Assembly: GCA_003724185.1 (NCBI GenBank)
Contig: RHGM01000001.1
Coordinates: forward strand, 434,001-498,000
Reading direction: 5' to 3'
Source: Porphyrobacter sp. IPPAS B-1204
GTDB lineage: Bacteria > Pseudomonadota > Alphaproteobacteria > Sphingomonadales > Sphingomonadaceae
Length of the DNA stretch: 64,000 bases
Under the pieces are notes generated by a model, which was given only the letters and a program-made list of their open reading frames with translations, was not told the origin of the DNA and did not search any database. The translations under genes and the position numbers were made by a program. Positions 10,355 through 19,775 of this stretch are shown here, in pieces (position 1 is the first letter of the stretch; each line of letters starts with the position of its first letter).

Positions 10355-11422
10355 TCAGTCGTCAGAGTCCGCGTCCGGCCCTGCCATCATTTCCTCGGCG
10401 ACCTTGTCGGTGCGGCTGCGGATCGCAGCTTCCAACCGGTCGCAAACTTCGGGGTTTTCCTTGAGGTAGTTCTTGGCGTTTTCACGGCCCTGCCCGATGC
10501 GGATCGAATCATAGGAGAACCAGCTCCCCGACTTTTCGACCAGGCCCGCCTTGACGCCGAGATCGATGATCTCGCCGATCTTGGAGATGCCTTCGCCGTA
10601 CATGATATCGAATTCGACCTGCTTGAACGGCGGAGCGACCTTGTTCTTGACCACCTTCACGCGGGTTGCGTTGCCGGTGATTTCGTCACGGTCCTTGATC
10701 TGTCCGGTGCGGCGGATGTCGAGGCGGACCGAGGCATAGAACTTCAGCGCGTTGCCGCCGGTGGTGGTTTCCGGGTTGCCGTACATCACGCCGATCTTCA
10801 TGCGCAGCTGGTTGATGAAGATCACCATGCAGCGCGAACGGCTGATCGAGCCAGTCAGCTTGCGCAGGGATTGCGACATCAAGCGCGCCTGAAGGCCAAC
10901 GTGCGAATCGCCCATTTCGCCTTCGATCTCCGCACGCGGAACAAGTGCGGCGACCGAATCGACCACCAGCACATCGATCGCGTTCGAGCGCACCAGCGTG
11001 TCGACGATTTCCAGCGCCTGTTCGCCGGTATCGGGCTGCGAGACGATCAGTTCATCGATATCGACGCCGAGCTTCTTGGCGTAGACCGGATCAAGCGCGT
11101 GTTCCGCATCCACGAAAGCCGCCGTGCCGCCCATCTTCTGCGCTTCGGCGATTACGTGCAGCGCCAGCGTGGTCTTGCCCGAGCTTTCCGGCCCGTAAAC
11201 TTCGATCACCCGGCCGCGCGGCAAGCCGCCGATGCCGAGAGCGATATCCAGCCCCAGCGACCCGGTCGAAATCGCTTCGACCTGCATCGCTTCCTTCGAG
11301 CCCAGCTTCATCGCCGAACCCTTGCCAAAGGCACGATCAATCTGTGCGAGCGCGGCTTCGAGAGCCTTTTGACGGTCCACGGCTTTTTTGTCCTCTTCCA
11401 CCAATTTCAATTGGGTAGCCAT
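10355..11422 (-). CDS. recA: Recombinase A
   Basis: ATP-dependent strand-exchange protein for homologous recombination and co-protease of LexA in the SOS response. The product has 355 residues, the usual length. Walker A is GPESSGKT at residues 77-84, followed by the conserved core ([45 protein letters not shown]) and an acidic C terminus ending DADSDD. A match to the alphaproteobacterial LexA operator lies 84 bases upstream (11506-11520), and an intrinsic terminator lies about 75 bases after the stop, so recA is probably a monocistronic SOS gene. Confidence 0.98.
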   Translation of the reverse strand: MATQLKLVEEDKKAVDRQKALEAALAQIDRAFGKGSAMKLGSKEAMQVEAISTGSLGLDIALGIGGLPRGRVIEVYGPESSGKTTLALHVIAEAQKMGGTAAFVDAEHALDPVYAKKLGVDIDELIVSQPDTGEQALEIVDTLVRSNAIDVLVVDSVAALVPRAEIEGEMGDSHVGLQARLMSQSLRKLTGSISRSRCMVIFINQLRMKIGVMYGNPETTTGGNALKFYASVRLDIRRTGQIKDRDEITGNATRVKVVKNKVAPPFKQVEFDIMYGEGISKIGEIIDLGVKAGLVEKSGSWFSYDSIRIGQGRENAKNYLKENPEVCDRLEAAIRSRTDKVAEEMMAGPDADSDD

Positions 11423-11505
11423 CGCACGCGCTCCTTCGATTGCCTAGGGGCAATACGGAGTTTTCCGCCGCCCGCTGGCCATCATGTATCGCATTTGTTC
11501 TCATG

Positions 11506-11520
11506 GAACAAGTAGGGAAC
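11506..11520 (-). promoter_or_regulatory. LexA (SOS) box upstream of recA
   Basis: On the minus strand the sequence is GTTCCCTACTTGTTC, an exact match to GTTC-N7-GTTC, the direct-repeat LexA operator of Alphaproteobacteria. It lies 84-98 bases upstream of the recA ATG, where a promoter would be expected. Confidence 0.85.
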
Positions 11521-11557
11521 GGAAATTTTTTCCAAGCGGAACGCGCGCCCGCCCCTA

Positions 11558-13183
11558 CTACCTCTCGGCGTCCCGCTGTTTCCAGTCAAAGGTGGCCGTC
11601 TGGTTCGCGGGCACAGTTACCTCAACCGTCTGGTAGCCGTTCTTCACCACCACCTTGCGGCCCGGAAAGCGGATGTCGTATTCACCCGCATAGCCCACTT
11701 GCAGCCGCACCGTGATCGCGTGCGCATTGGCGTTGGTGATGCGGGCGCGCATCGGGGTCCATTTGTCGGTGTCGGCGGGGCCGTCGTCGGTCGCTCCGCC
11801 GCAGCGCACGAACACTTGTGCGCTGCCTCCCAGATCAAGCTCCACGTCCTGACCGCGGGCGTAATCGCGCAGGTTGACGGTGCCCGCCAGCAGCGGCCCG
11901 CGGGCGGACGGCTCGTACAGCGTCATAGCGCCTTGCGGCAGCGCGATGCCGAGGCCCTTGGCGTCATCGTTCTTCGTCACCAGCAGCAGGGTTGCGGGAA
12001 CGGGCTCCTCATCCTCCTCGTCCACCCAGTCCCACGCGTCGCAATCGCCCGCTTGGTAGAGATAGCGCGCCTTCACCGCATCCTTGTTGAGGAAGGCGAC
12101 CTGTTTCATCCCCTTGGCGGACACATCGACGCGGTCCGGCACGCGGAACAGTTTGAGATCGCCGATGTCCTCCTCATCCGCGGTAACGACCGAGGGCGCA
12201 TCGAAGGTTTCTTCACGCTTCGCAGCGGTGACGATGATCACACGGTTTTCCATCTCCATCATTGCAACGGGAGGTGCCATCGGAGCGGGCACCATCAGCG
12301 GCTCGAGCTCCGGAGGCGGCATCGGCCCGGCCGACGTGCTGCCCAGCGGATAGCAGGTGAGAAAGAGATCATCGGCCACCGGCGGATCGGCGAGGCTCTC
12401 GTAATCGCTGTAGACGTTGAGCTTGCCCGCGATGATCTGGAGGCGGGCGTCATCGAAGCTCTGTCCGTTGTCGTTGACCAGCGTCAGCCAGCTGAGCAGG
12501 CCCATCTCGAACTCGCCACCCTTCCCCTTGTCCCGCATGGTGCCGACGTAATTGGCCTGCCAGTCAAACCCCCAGGAAAGGTAGGTCAGCGTGACATCAT
12601 AGGTGCCGCCTTCGGGCGAGCGGGTGTCGACCGAGAACACAGGGCTCGCCGATAGCCCGGCAGGCACGCGGGAAAAGGCGAGGGTTTCGGGAATGCCGGC
12701 ACAGCCCACCGCCTCGAAACCCTGCGATGTCTGGAGCACCAGCGCGCCATCGGATCGGGTGCGCACCACCGCCTGTTCGCTGGCCTCAGCGCCGGTTGCC
12801 GGGTTCATCCGCGTGATCGTGACCCGGTTGCCGAGCGTTCCGTCCACCAGCGCGGCGGGCGATAGCAACTGCGCGTTGCGGTTCTTTTCGATCGTCCCGC
12901 CGGGCAGGCCCGTCACGATGGCGGAAACGCCGATCATGCCTTCAGCCACGCCTTCGAAGCGGATGGTGGATTCCCCCGCGGGCAGGGTCACGCGGCGCGT
13001 TTCGGAGATCATGGCGAGGCCGCGCGGATAATCGGCCTCCAGCGGCTCGTCCACGCTGCGGTTTGGGTCACGGTAGATGGTGACGGCAAGATCGGATGGC
13101 AGCGCAGCGTCCACCACCTCGCGCGCCCATAGCGGCGCGGCGATTACCGCAGTTCCGATCAGTGCTATAAAAGGCAGGCGCAT
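11558..13183 (-). CDS. DUF4139 domain-containing exported protein (copy 2)
   Basis: A 541-residue protein with a signal peptide (MRLPFIALIGTAVIAAPLWA, cleavage probably after residue 20). The mature part is a DUF4139 protein: an N-terminal beta-rich region with a V-x-IYRDPNRSVDE strand followed by the tail domain with LSWGFDWQANYVGTM and a C-terminal KNGYQTVEVTVPANQTATFDW segment. Function of the family is unknown. An insertion at about residues 285-345 contains a sequence resembling the TonB box/plug start of TonB-dependent receptors (see findings). It lies 11 bases behind a second DUF4139 gene, so the two form an operon of diverged paralogues. Confidence 0.85.
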   Translation of the reverse strand: MRLPFIALIGTAVIAAPLWAREVVDAALPSDLAVTIYRDPNRSVDEPLEADYPRGLAMISETRRVTLPAGESTIRFEGVAEGMIGVSAIVTGLPGGTIEKNRNAQLLSPAALVDGTLGNRVTITRMNPATGAEASEQAVVRTRSDGALVLQTSQGFEAVGCAGIPETLAFSRVPAGLSASPVFSVDTRSPEGGTYDVTLTYLSWGFDWQANYVGTMRDKGKGGEFEMGLLSWLTLVNDNGQSFDDARLQIIAGKLNVYSDYESLADPPVADDLFLTCYPLGSTSAGPMPPPELEPLMVPAPMAPPVAMMEMENRVIIVTAAKREETFDAPSVVTADEEDIGDLKLFRVPDRVDVSAKGMKQVAFLNKDAVKARYLYQAGDCDAWDWVDEEDEEPVPATLLLVTKNDDAKGLGIALPQGAMTLYEPSARGPLLAGTVNLRDYARGQDVELDLGGSAQVFVRCGGATDDGPADTDKWTPMRARITNANAHAITVRLQVGYAGEYDIRFPGRKVVVKNGYQTVEVTVPANQTATFDWKQRDAER

Positions 13184-13194
13184 CGCCCCTGCCC

Positions 13195-14715
13195 TCAGTA
13201 ACGGGTTTCGTAGGTCACGCGGATCACCCGCTCACCCTCGGCCGGGACGGGGATAGTGTAGCGGCGACGGTCAGCGTTGAGTTGCTCGCCCTTGATGTCT
13301 TCGGAGGTGATCCGGAAATCGTCGCTCCACCAGCCGCGGTTGAGGCCGGTCTGGGTAAGCTGCACCTCGACCGGCGTGTTCTTGGCGTTGGTGAGGGTGT
13401 AGCGCATGGTGGTGCGGTAATAGGTCTTGGGCCGTTCGATGGTGACATCGCGCACCACCATGCCATCCTCGACCACGCGGTAACGGGCGCTTTTCTGCCA
13501 TTCCTCGCTCGTGATGGTTTCGCGCTTTTCGACCTCTGATTTCACTGTGATGTCGAACGCCTCGCCCGTCACCAGCGACAGGTCGCTGCCCATCGGGGTG
13601 TGGTCGATGCTCTTTTCGCCGATGAATTGCGGGGTACCCTGGCTGTCCCGCTGGTAGAATCGCACGGTGCCCGCGGGGAGCGCATCGCCCAGCCCCTGAT
13701 CCCGAGATGTGGAAAAGGCGATGCGGCTTTCGACGTTCTCCGGATCCTCGTCATTCTGCTGCCAGTAGACCTCGTGCGAATAGATCTTGCGCGCCGCCAC
13801 GCCCTGTACATCGAGGAAGCTGACCTGTTTGGTCTGGGCGTTGGCGACGGTGGTACGGGCGCTGATCGGATAGAGGTAGTAATCGCCGAGCCGTTCGCGG
13901 CTGGCAGCTTCTGTTCCGGCGCGGGTCAGGCCGCGGTCCCCGAAGCTACGGCCGCCACGAAAACCGCCATCATCATTGCCGGTCGACGGGGCGCCCGCCA
14001 CCAGCACCGTATCGGCATTGTGAAAGGTGGTGCCGGTGTTGTTGGTCAGCGTCACCCAGCCCTGCATATCGATGGTGCCGCCCGTCTCGTTGTAGAGCGC
14101 GACATAATCCGCGCTCCAGCCGAGGCCATTGGTGAGATAGCGCAGCGCCACCGGGCGCGTGCCGGCGCGGCTGCTGTCGAGATTGACGGAAAGCGTGGGC
14201 CGTGCGCGCAGGTTGGGCGGCACGCGGTCAAAGATCACGCGCACCGGCAGGCCATCGTCGCGCAGCACTTCGATCCGGTCTCCGATCTGGAGCACCGTGC
14301 CGCCAGCGACGGAAAGCACCGTGGCCCGCTCACGGGTTTCTGTGCCGGTCGCGGGGTTGGTGCGCAGCAGCGTAACCGTCTGCCCCACGGCCTTTTCCAT
14401 CAGCTTGGAGGGCGTGAGCAGATCGTAATCGAAGTTCTGTTCGATGATGGTGGTGTTCGCCGCGGCAAAGCTCAGCGTCTGGGGCTGGATGCGGGCCGAA
14501 ACATCGGGGAATTCGACCCGGCTCTTGCCTTGCGCAATCGGCAGCTGGCGCACGTCCTGCACCAGCGCGAGATCATTGTTGTAGATGGTGAGCGCAACAT
14601 CGCCCTGTGCGGTGGTTTCGCGAGCCGACTGCGCCGCCGCGCCCGCCGCCAGCCCCGCCCCTGCCAGAGCCGCTGCCGAAATGCCGCAGGCGGCCCAATT
14701 TGCGCGAATGGTCAT
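13195..14715 (-). CDS. DUF4139 domain-containing exported protein (copy 1)
   Basis: The 506-residue product starts MTIRANWAACGISAAA at an ATG preceded by GGAGAGGGGAC, and has an Ala-rich signal peptide ending near AAGAAAQ. The mature protein is a DUF4139 family member (VALTIYNNDLALVQDVRQLP, then a tail domain with LRYLTNGLGWSADYVALY and WVTLTNNTGTTFHNADTVLVAG), predicted periplasmic or cell-surface. It shares architecture with the downstream copy, including the LxWxxDY-type motif, but lacks the insertion seen there. First gene of a two-gene operon. No function can be assigned. Confidence 0.88.
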   Translation of the reverse strand: MTIRANWAACGISAAALAGAGLAAGAAAQSARETTAQGDVALTIYNNDLALVQDVRQLPIAQGKSRVEFPDVSARIQPQTLSFAAANTTIIEQNFDYDLLTPSKLMEKAVGQTVTLLRTNPATGTETRERATVLSVAGGTVLQIGDRIEVLRDDGLPVRVIFDRVPPNLRARPTLSVNLDSSRAGTRPVALRYLTNGLGWSADYVALYNETGGTIDMQGWVTLTNNTGTTFHNADTVLVAGAPSTGNDDGGFRGGRSFGDRGLTRAGTEAASRERLGDYYLYPISARTTVANAQTKQVSFLDVQGVAARKIYSHEVYWQQNDEDPENVESRIAFSTSRDQGLGDALPAGTVRFYQRDSQGTPQFIGEKSIDHTPMGSDLSLVTGEAFDITVKSEVEKRETITSEEWQKSARYRVVEDGMVVRDVTIERPKTYYRTTMRYTLTNAKNTPVEVQLTQTGLNRGWWSDDFRITSEDIKGEQLNADRRRYTIPVPAEGERVIRVTYETRY

Positions 14716-14800
14716 GTTGTCCCCTCTCCATCGTCCCGGATGCAGGATGAACGACAGATGCGCTTTCGCCAAGGTGAATGGGCTGCTCAAGGCCCGAAAA

Positions 14801-17332
14801 TCATGCCCCTGCCTCGGCCCCCGCAGCTGCTTCCTCGCGCGCCTCGCGCAGCACCGCACCGACCTTGTCACCGATCGAGGCAACGCTGAACGGTTTGGCG
14901 ATGAAGTGCATGTCCGGAATGTCGATATCGCGCCGCAGCTGTTCCTCGGCATAGCCTGACATGAACAGCACCGGCAGGCGCGGGTGGCTGGCGCGGATGG
15001 CGCGGACCATCGCGGGGCCGTCCATGCCGGGCATCACCACATCGCTCACCACGATGTCAAAGGCGTCCTTGCCCTCGGTGATCGCGGCGAGGCCTTCTTC
15101 GCCATTGGCGCAAGCGGTGACGGTGTAGCCAGCGCGGGCCAGCGCCCGTTCGGCAACGATGCGGACCATGTCCTCGTCCTCCACCAGCAGCACCTTGCCG
15201 CCCGCCGACCAGTCGGAGGACACCAGCGGGGCGGGTGCGCGCTTCTTGGGCACCTCGCCGCGGTGGACGGGGAAATAGACCGTGAAGCGTGCGCCGGTGG
15301 GATGCCCGGCCTTGTCGGTGATATTGTCGGCGAAGATGAACCCGCCCGATTGCTTGACGATCCCATAGGCGGTCGACAGACCGAGCCCGGTGCCCTTGCC
15401 CTGTTCCTTGGTGGTGAAGAACGGCTCGAACAGCTTGGGCAGCACATGGGGCGGGATACCGCCGCCGGTGTCCTGCACGATCAGCACGGTGTAATCGGCG
15501 GCTGGCAGGACTTCGGATCCCAGCTGAATCACCTGCTTGGCATGAAGAGTGCGGGTATAAAGCGATATCCGCCCCTGGCCGTTGCCGCGTGGCTGCCCTC
15601 CGTTCCCCTGGATCGCATCGCGGGCATTGACCGCAAGGTTCATGATCACCTGTTCCAGCTGCTGCGGATCGGCGCGCACCGGGCCGAGATTGCGGTCATG
15701 CTGGACATAGAAGGTGATCTTTTCGCCCAGCAGCCGTTTGATCAGCGGGCTGACCTCGCTCACCACATCGGGCAGCTGGATGATCTCTGGCCGGAGGGTC
15801 TGCTGACGCGAGAATGCTAGCAATTGCCGGGTCAGCGCGGCGGCGCGGTTGGAATTGGCGCGGATCTGCTGGATGTCGTCATAGTCGCTGTCGCCCGGGA
15901 TATGGCGCAGCAGCATCAGATCGCAGGTGCCGATGATCGCAGTCAGCACATTGTTGAAATCATGCGCGACCCCGCCCGCCAGCTGGCCAACGGCCTGCAT
16001 CTTGGTGGCCTGCGCAACCTGACGGCGCAGCTGGTTTTCCTGAGACGTATCAGCAAGGCTCAAAAGCACCGCCGCCTCGCCCAGCCCCCGCACGCCCGCA
16101 AGGCCCAGCGATACCGGCTCTTCCGGGCTGCCGACCAGCCGCACTGTCACATCGCCGCTGGTCGCAGGCCCGCGCCCGTGGCGGCGCACCGCATCGGACA
16201 TCGCAGCCTTGTCCTCGCGCACGACCAGATCGGTGGGGAATTGCGGCAGGCCCCGCCCTTCACGCCCGACAGATCGGAGGAAGGCCTCGTTGCCGAACAG
16301 GAAGCGCCCGTCGCGGTCGGTCATGGCCAGACCCAGCGGCAATTGAGCCAGCAACGCATCCAGTTGCGCCACGCCCGCCTGCGCCGCCCCGTCAAAGCCC
16401 GAGCCGATGCCCACGCCCGAATCAATCAGCAGCATCAGCGATGTCGCTTCGTCCGGCCCGGCGGCGGTGACGCGCTCCTCAGGATCGACCAGCGGCACAT
16501 CGACCAGTGTCTGCGGCGTGCCACCCCGGCCTTCGCGGGCGAAGAAGATGCGGTCACGTTCGTCCGAACGCAGGAAGCTGACGAAATCCTGCCCCACCAG
16601 CGTGGCCTTGTCGTCACCCGCGGCGCGTTCGGCAAATCCGGCACTGACAGCGCGGATCACACCGTCAGCAGTGGTGATCGCGGTTTCGATCCCGGCGCGG
16701 CTCAGCATCTTGCCGAAAGGCCCCGCCAGATCGAGCGCGCCGAGTTCCGCACCCCGCGCGCGGGCCACAGGGCGCAGCCGCCAGATCAGGTGATCATCCC
16801 CGCGTCCGGCACGCGTGGCAGACACCTGCCAGCGGCTCTCGTCAGAAGCCTCGATCTCGTCGAGCGAGGCCGATCCGTCGCGCCAGGCATTGCGGGCGAG
16901 CAGCGTCGTCGCCTCCTGCCCCGCCCGCCCGAACGGCAGCGCCGGCGGCGCAGCGCCCGCGCCAAAACTGTCGAGAAAGAAGGTGTTGGCGCAAACCATC
17001 CGGTTGGCGCGATCGGTGATGGCGATGGCTTCCGCGCCACGTTCAATCGCGGCGACCGTCACGCTCCAATCGGGCGCGGCGATCTCGCCCGCCGCGGGCG
17101 CATCGCGCATCCGGTCAAGCAGCAGCACTCCGCCCAGCAACACGCCCGCCGCCAGCACGAAGGCGAGCGCCACGATCCCGCTGCCGGTGGCAAAATAGAG
17201 CACGGCCGCACTGGCCGCCAAGCCGCCGCCAAGCGCCAGCAACAGGCTTGCGGGGGGCATGCCCGCGGCAGCGTCCTCACCGGGAACGGCAGAGTTTGCG
17301 GGACTGGGAATACTGCCGGTGCGGCGGGCCAA
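14801..17332 (-). CDS. cckA: Hybrid histidine kinase CckA
   Basis: An 843-residue membrane kinase at the top of the alphaproteobacterial cell-cycle relay (CckA to ChpT to CtrA and CpdR). Two N-terminal membrane helices (about 28-50 and 52-72) are followed by PAS-like regions (about 85-430), a HisKA domain with the phospho-acceptor H457 in QLAGGVAHDFNNVLTAIIG, an HATPase domain (N box NLAVNARDAI, DTGGGIPPHVLPKLFEPFF, GTGLGLST) and a C-terminal receiver with D764 (VVSDVVMPGMDG). The AVGQLAGGVAHDFNN box is characteristic of CckA. It lies behind a DUF2062 gene on the same strand with a 51-base gap. ChpT and CtrA are outside the window. Confidence 0.93.
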   Translation of the reverse strand: MARRTGSIPSPANSAVPGEDAAAGMPPASLLLALGGGLAASAAVLYFATGSGIVALAFVLAAGVLLGGVLLLDRMRDAPAAGEIAAPDWSVTVAAIERGAEAIAITDRANRMVCANTFFLDSFGAGAAPPALPFGRAGQEATTLLARNAWRDGSASLDEIEASDESRWQVSATRAGRGDDHLIWRLRPVARARGAELGALDLAGPFGKMLSRAGIETAITTADGVIRAVSAGFAERAAGDDKATLVGQDFVSFLRSDERDRIFFAREGRGGTPQTLVDVPLVDPEERVTAAGPDEATSLMLLIDSGVGIGSGFDGAAQAGVAQLDALLAQLPLGLAMTDRDGRFLFGNEAFLRSVGREGRGLPQFPTDLVVREDKAAMSDAVRRHGRGPATSGDVTVRLVGSPEEPVSLGLAGVRGLGEAAVLLSLADTSQENQLRRQVAQATKMQAVGQLAGGVAHDFNNVLTAIIGTCDLMLLRHIPGDSDYDDIQQIRANSNRAAALTRQLLAFSRQQTLRPEIIQLPDVVSEVSPLIKRLLGEKITFYVQHDRNLGPVRADPQQLEQVIMNLAVNARDAIQGNGGQPRGNGQGRISLYTRTLHAKQVIQLGSEVLPAADYTVLIVQDTGGGIPPHVLPKLFEPFFTTKEQGKGTGLGLSTAYGIVKQSGGFIFADNITDKAGHPTGARFTVYFPVHRGEVPKKRAPAPLVSSDWSAGGKVLLVEDEDMVRIVAERALARAGYTVTACANGEEGLAAITEGKDAFDIVVSDVVMPGMDGPAMVRAIRASHPRLPVLFMSGYAEEQLRRDIDIPDMHFIAKPFSVASIGDKVGAVLREAREEAAAGAEAGA

Positions 17333-17383
17333 GCGGGAAGCTCCTGAAAGGGCGCGCTGCAGGGGTGCGAGCGCTCGTGCTTC

Positions 17384-17992
17384 CTAATGCGTGCCGAGCC
17401 GCTGGTCGAGCCGTGCTTCCATCACCTTCAACCGTCTGGCGCGCTTGCGGGACACCACAACGCGCCACACCCAGCCGGAGACGAGATAGCCGACCGCAGG
17501 CGTCACCACCGCAAGCACCACGAAACCGAACGCGGTTGCGCCGGCCAGCTGGAAGAAATCGACCCACATCGCCCATGCCCCGGTCTGCCCCTTGGCGCTG
17601 ACAATCGCAGGTCCGGCCACATCGAGGTTGAGCGTGAAATTGCCCACCTTGTTGGCAACCACCAACCAGAACGGAAGGGTGAAGGGGTTGGTGATGAAGG
17701 TCGTCAGCGCTGCCAGCGGTACATTCGCGCGCGACGGCAGCGCGAGAAACGCGGCAAGGAAAATCTGCCCGAGCGGGACAATGAACGCCGCAAACAGCCC
17801 CAGCGCCACCCCGCGCGGCACTGACCGGCGGGTAAAGCGCCACAGCTCAGGCGACAGGAAGCGGTGGGCGATGGGGGCGAGATACTTGTTCTCGGCCATT
17901 TCCTCACGCGTGGGCGTGTGCTTGCGGATCAGGTCCATCGCCCAGGTCTTGGAGCGTTTGGCCGCGGTCGGCTTACGGCGCGGCGCAATCAT
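17384..17992 (-). CDS. DUF2062 domain-containing membrane protein
   Basis: A 202-residue inner-membrane protein of the DUF2062 family. Motifs include SVPRGVALGLFAAFIVPLGQ and FITNPFTLPFWLVVANKVG, the typical Asn-Pro-containing membrane segments; three or four helices are visible. I chose the ATG at 17992 (preceded by GAGGTG) over a TTG five codons upstream. In Sphingomonadales this gene commonly sits between smpB and a kinase, as here; smpB is 130 bases upstream and cckA 51 bases downstream. Its biochemical role is unknown. Confidence 0.88.
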   Translation of the reverse strand: MIAPRRKPTAAKRSKTWAMDLIRKHTPTREEMAENKYLAPIAHRFLSPELWRFTRRSVPRGVALGLFAAFIVPLGQIFLAAFLALPSRANVPLAALTTFITNPFTLPFWLVVANKVGNFTLNLDVAGPAIVSAKGQTGAWAMWVDFFQLAGATAFGFVVLAVVTPAVGYLVSGWVWRVVVSRKRARRLKVMEARLDQRLGTH

Positions 17993-18122
17993 GCGCGCAC
18001 CTCGCAAGGGGGCGGTTCGCTATAGCTTTCGCAGAGATTCGACGGGGCCAGCATGGTGAATGCCCATATGGGTAGCACGGCATGGCTGACCAGAGGGTGA
18101 ATCGCGGCCCTCGTCGAAAATC

Positions 18123-18605
18123 TCAGCCGCGGTCGCGCAGCAGGCGCGCCTTGTCGCGTTTCCAGTCGCGTTCCTTGATCGTGGCGCGCTTGTCATGGGT
18201 CTGCTTGCCCTTGGCGAGCGCGAGTTCGACCTTCGCCCGGCCGGTGCGGTTGAAGTAAACCATCAGCGGCACCAGCGTCATGCCCTTGCGTTCCACAGCG
18301 CCGACGAATTTCTCGATCTCGCGCTCGTGCAGCAGCAGTTTGCGCGGGCGGCGCGGTTCGTGGTTCAGTCGGTTGCCGTGGCTGTATTCGGGGATGTTGG
18401 CGTTGATCAGCCACACCTGCCCGTCCTTCACTTCGGCATAGCTTTCGGCAATGCTCGCCTCGCCAGCGCGCAGGGCCTTCACCTCGGTGCCCTGCAAGGC
18501 GAGGCCAGCCTCGAACACGTCCTCGATATAATAATCGAAGCGCGCGCGGCGGTTTTCGGCGACGATCTTGTGCTTGTCGAAAGTGATGGGTTTGGGACGG
18601 GCCAT
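18123..18605 (-). CDS. smpB: SsrA-binding protein SmpB
   Basis: A 160-residue RNA-binding protein that delivers tmRNA to stalled ribosomes for trans-translation. It begins [20 protein letters not shown], and carries the family signatures [29 protein letters not shown] and a basic C-terminal tail ([20 protein letters not shown]) that enters the mRNA channel. Start at 18605 is fixed by similarity. No tmRNA gene was found in the window. It is the first gene of the minus-strand run smpB - DUF2062 - cckA. Confidence 0.97.
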   Translation of the reverse strand: MARPKPITFDKHKIVAENRRARFDYYIEDVFEAGLALQGTEVKALRAGEASIAESYAEVKDGQVWLINANIPEYSHGNRLNHEPRRPRKLLLHEREIEKFVGAVERKGMTLVPLMVYFNRTGRAKVELALAKGKQTHDKRATIKERDWKRDKARLLRDRG

Positions 18606-18710
18606 AAGGCGGGGCGATGTAGGGAGGAATGGCACAAAAAGCGAGGGGCTTTGCGATTTGCGTCTTCGCACGGTAGCCATCTTGCGGGGCACACGGAAAA
18701 GGCGGGGACC

Positions 18711-19775
18711 ATGGACGCAGCAGAACCATTCATCATTGCCGGCGAGACGATCCCGCCCGGCACGCAAGCCGATGTCGCCTTTCCGGTCACCACGATGGCC
18801 ACCGGCACGGCATCCTCGCTCGCGGTGCGGGTGCTGCATGGTGCGCGGCCCGGCCCTGCGGTGTTCGTCAGCGCGGCGATCCACGGGGACGAGATCATCG
18901 GCACGGCGGTGATCCAGCGGCTAGCACGCGCACTCCGGCCCGAAGCGCTGGCCGGCACGGTGCTGCTGGTGCCGGTCGCCAATATCTTCGGCTTCATCAC
19001 CCATTCGCGCTATCTGCCGGACCGGCGCGATTTGAACCGCAGCTTTCCGGGCAGCGCAGGCGGATCGCTGGCGGGGCAGCTGGCGCATATCTTCTACCGC
19101 GAGGTGGTGGGGCGGTGCAGCCTTGGCATCGACATCCATTCAGCCGCGATCCACCGTTACAACCTCCCCCAGATCCGCATTGCGGCGGGCAACCGCAAGC
19201 TGGTGGAGCTGGCGATGGCCTTTGGCGCTCCGGTGATCATGGAAAGCCCCTTGCGGGAAGGCAGCTTGCGCGATCTCGCCCAGAAGCAGGGGGTCGACAT
19301 GCTGCTGATGGAGGCGGGCGAGGCGCTGCGGTTTGACCGGCTGTCGATCGAAACCGGGGTCGAGGGGGTGGAACGTGTGCTCGCGCACATGGGCATGATC
19401 GAGGCGGATGACGGCCTCAGCGCGGTCGGCATCCCGGCGCGGGCCAACCGCTCGGTGTGGGTCAGGGCGCCGCGCGGGGGCGTGGTGCAGATGGTGCGGC
19501 AATCCGGCGATCCGGTGCGCAAGGGCGAAGTGCTCGCCAGCGTGTCCGGCCTGTTTGGCGAAGCCGCGCAGGACATGGTCAGCCCGGTGGATGGCATCAT
19601 CATCGGCCACGCGACCCTGCCGGTGGTGCATCAGGGCGACGCGCTGTTCCACGTCGCCGCGATTGCCCACCCCGAACGGGTCGGCGCACAGATCGATTCG
19701 ATCACCGAGGCGATACTGGCGAGCGAACCCGAGGGGAGCGCGGAACGCCTGCTGGACGAGGACGAGGTGGTTTAG
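18711..19775 (+). CDS. Succinylglutamate desuccinylase/aspartoacylase family protein
   Basis: A 354-residue zinc-dependent amidohydrolase of the M14-like AstE/aspartoacylase superfamily. Expected metal ligands are in [11 protein letters not shown] (His and Glu) and in LGIDIHSAA (His), and the basic NRSFPG motif for carboxylate binding is present. The C-terminal ~100 residues resemble a biotinyl/lipoyl-like beta barrel ([35 protein letters not shown]). Substrate unknown; no arginine-catabolic ast genes are adjacent. Its stop codon overlaps the stop of convergent dapA by three bases (19773-19774 shared). Confidence 0.88.
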   Translation: MDAAEPFIIAGETIPPGTQADVAFPVTTMATGTASSLAVRVLHGARPGPAVFVSAAIHGDEIIGTAVIQRLARALRPEALAGTVLLVPVANIFGFITHSRYLPDRRDLNRSFPGSAGGSLAGQLAHIFYREVVGRCSLGIDIHSAAIHRYNLPQIRIAAGNRKLVELAMAFGAPVIMESPLREGSLRDLAQKQGVDMLLMEAGEALRFDRLSIETGVEGVERVLAHMGMIEADDGLSAVGIPARANRSVWVRAPRGGVVQMVRQSGDPVRKGEVLASVSGLFGEAAQDMVSPVDGIIIGHATLPVVHQGDALFHVAAIAHPERVGAQIDSITEAILASEPEGSAERLLDEDEVV

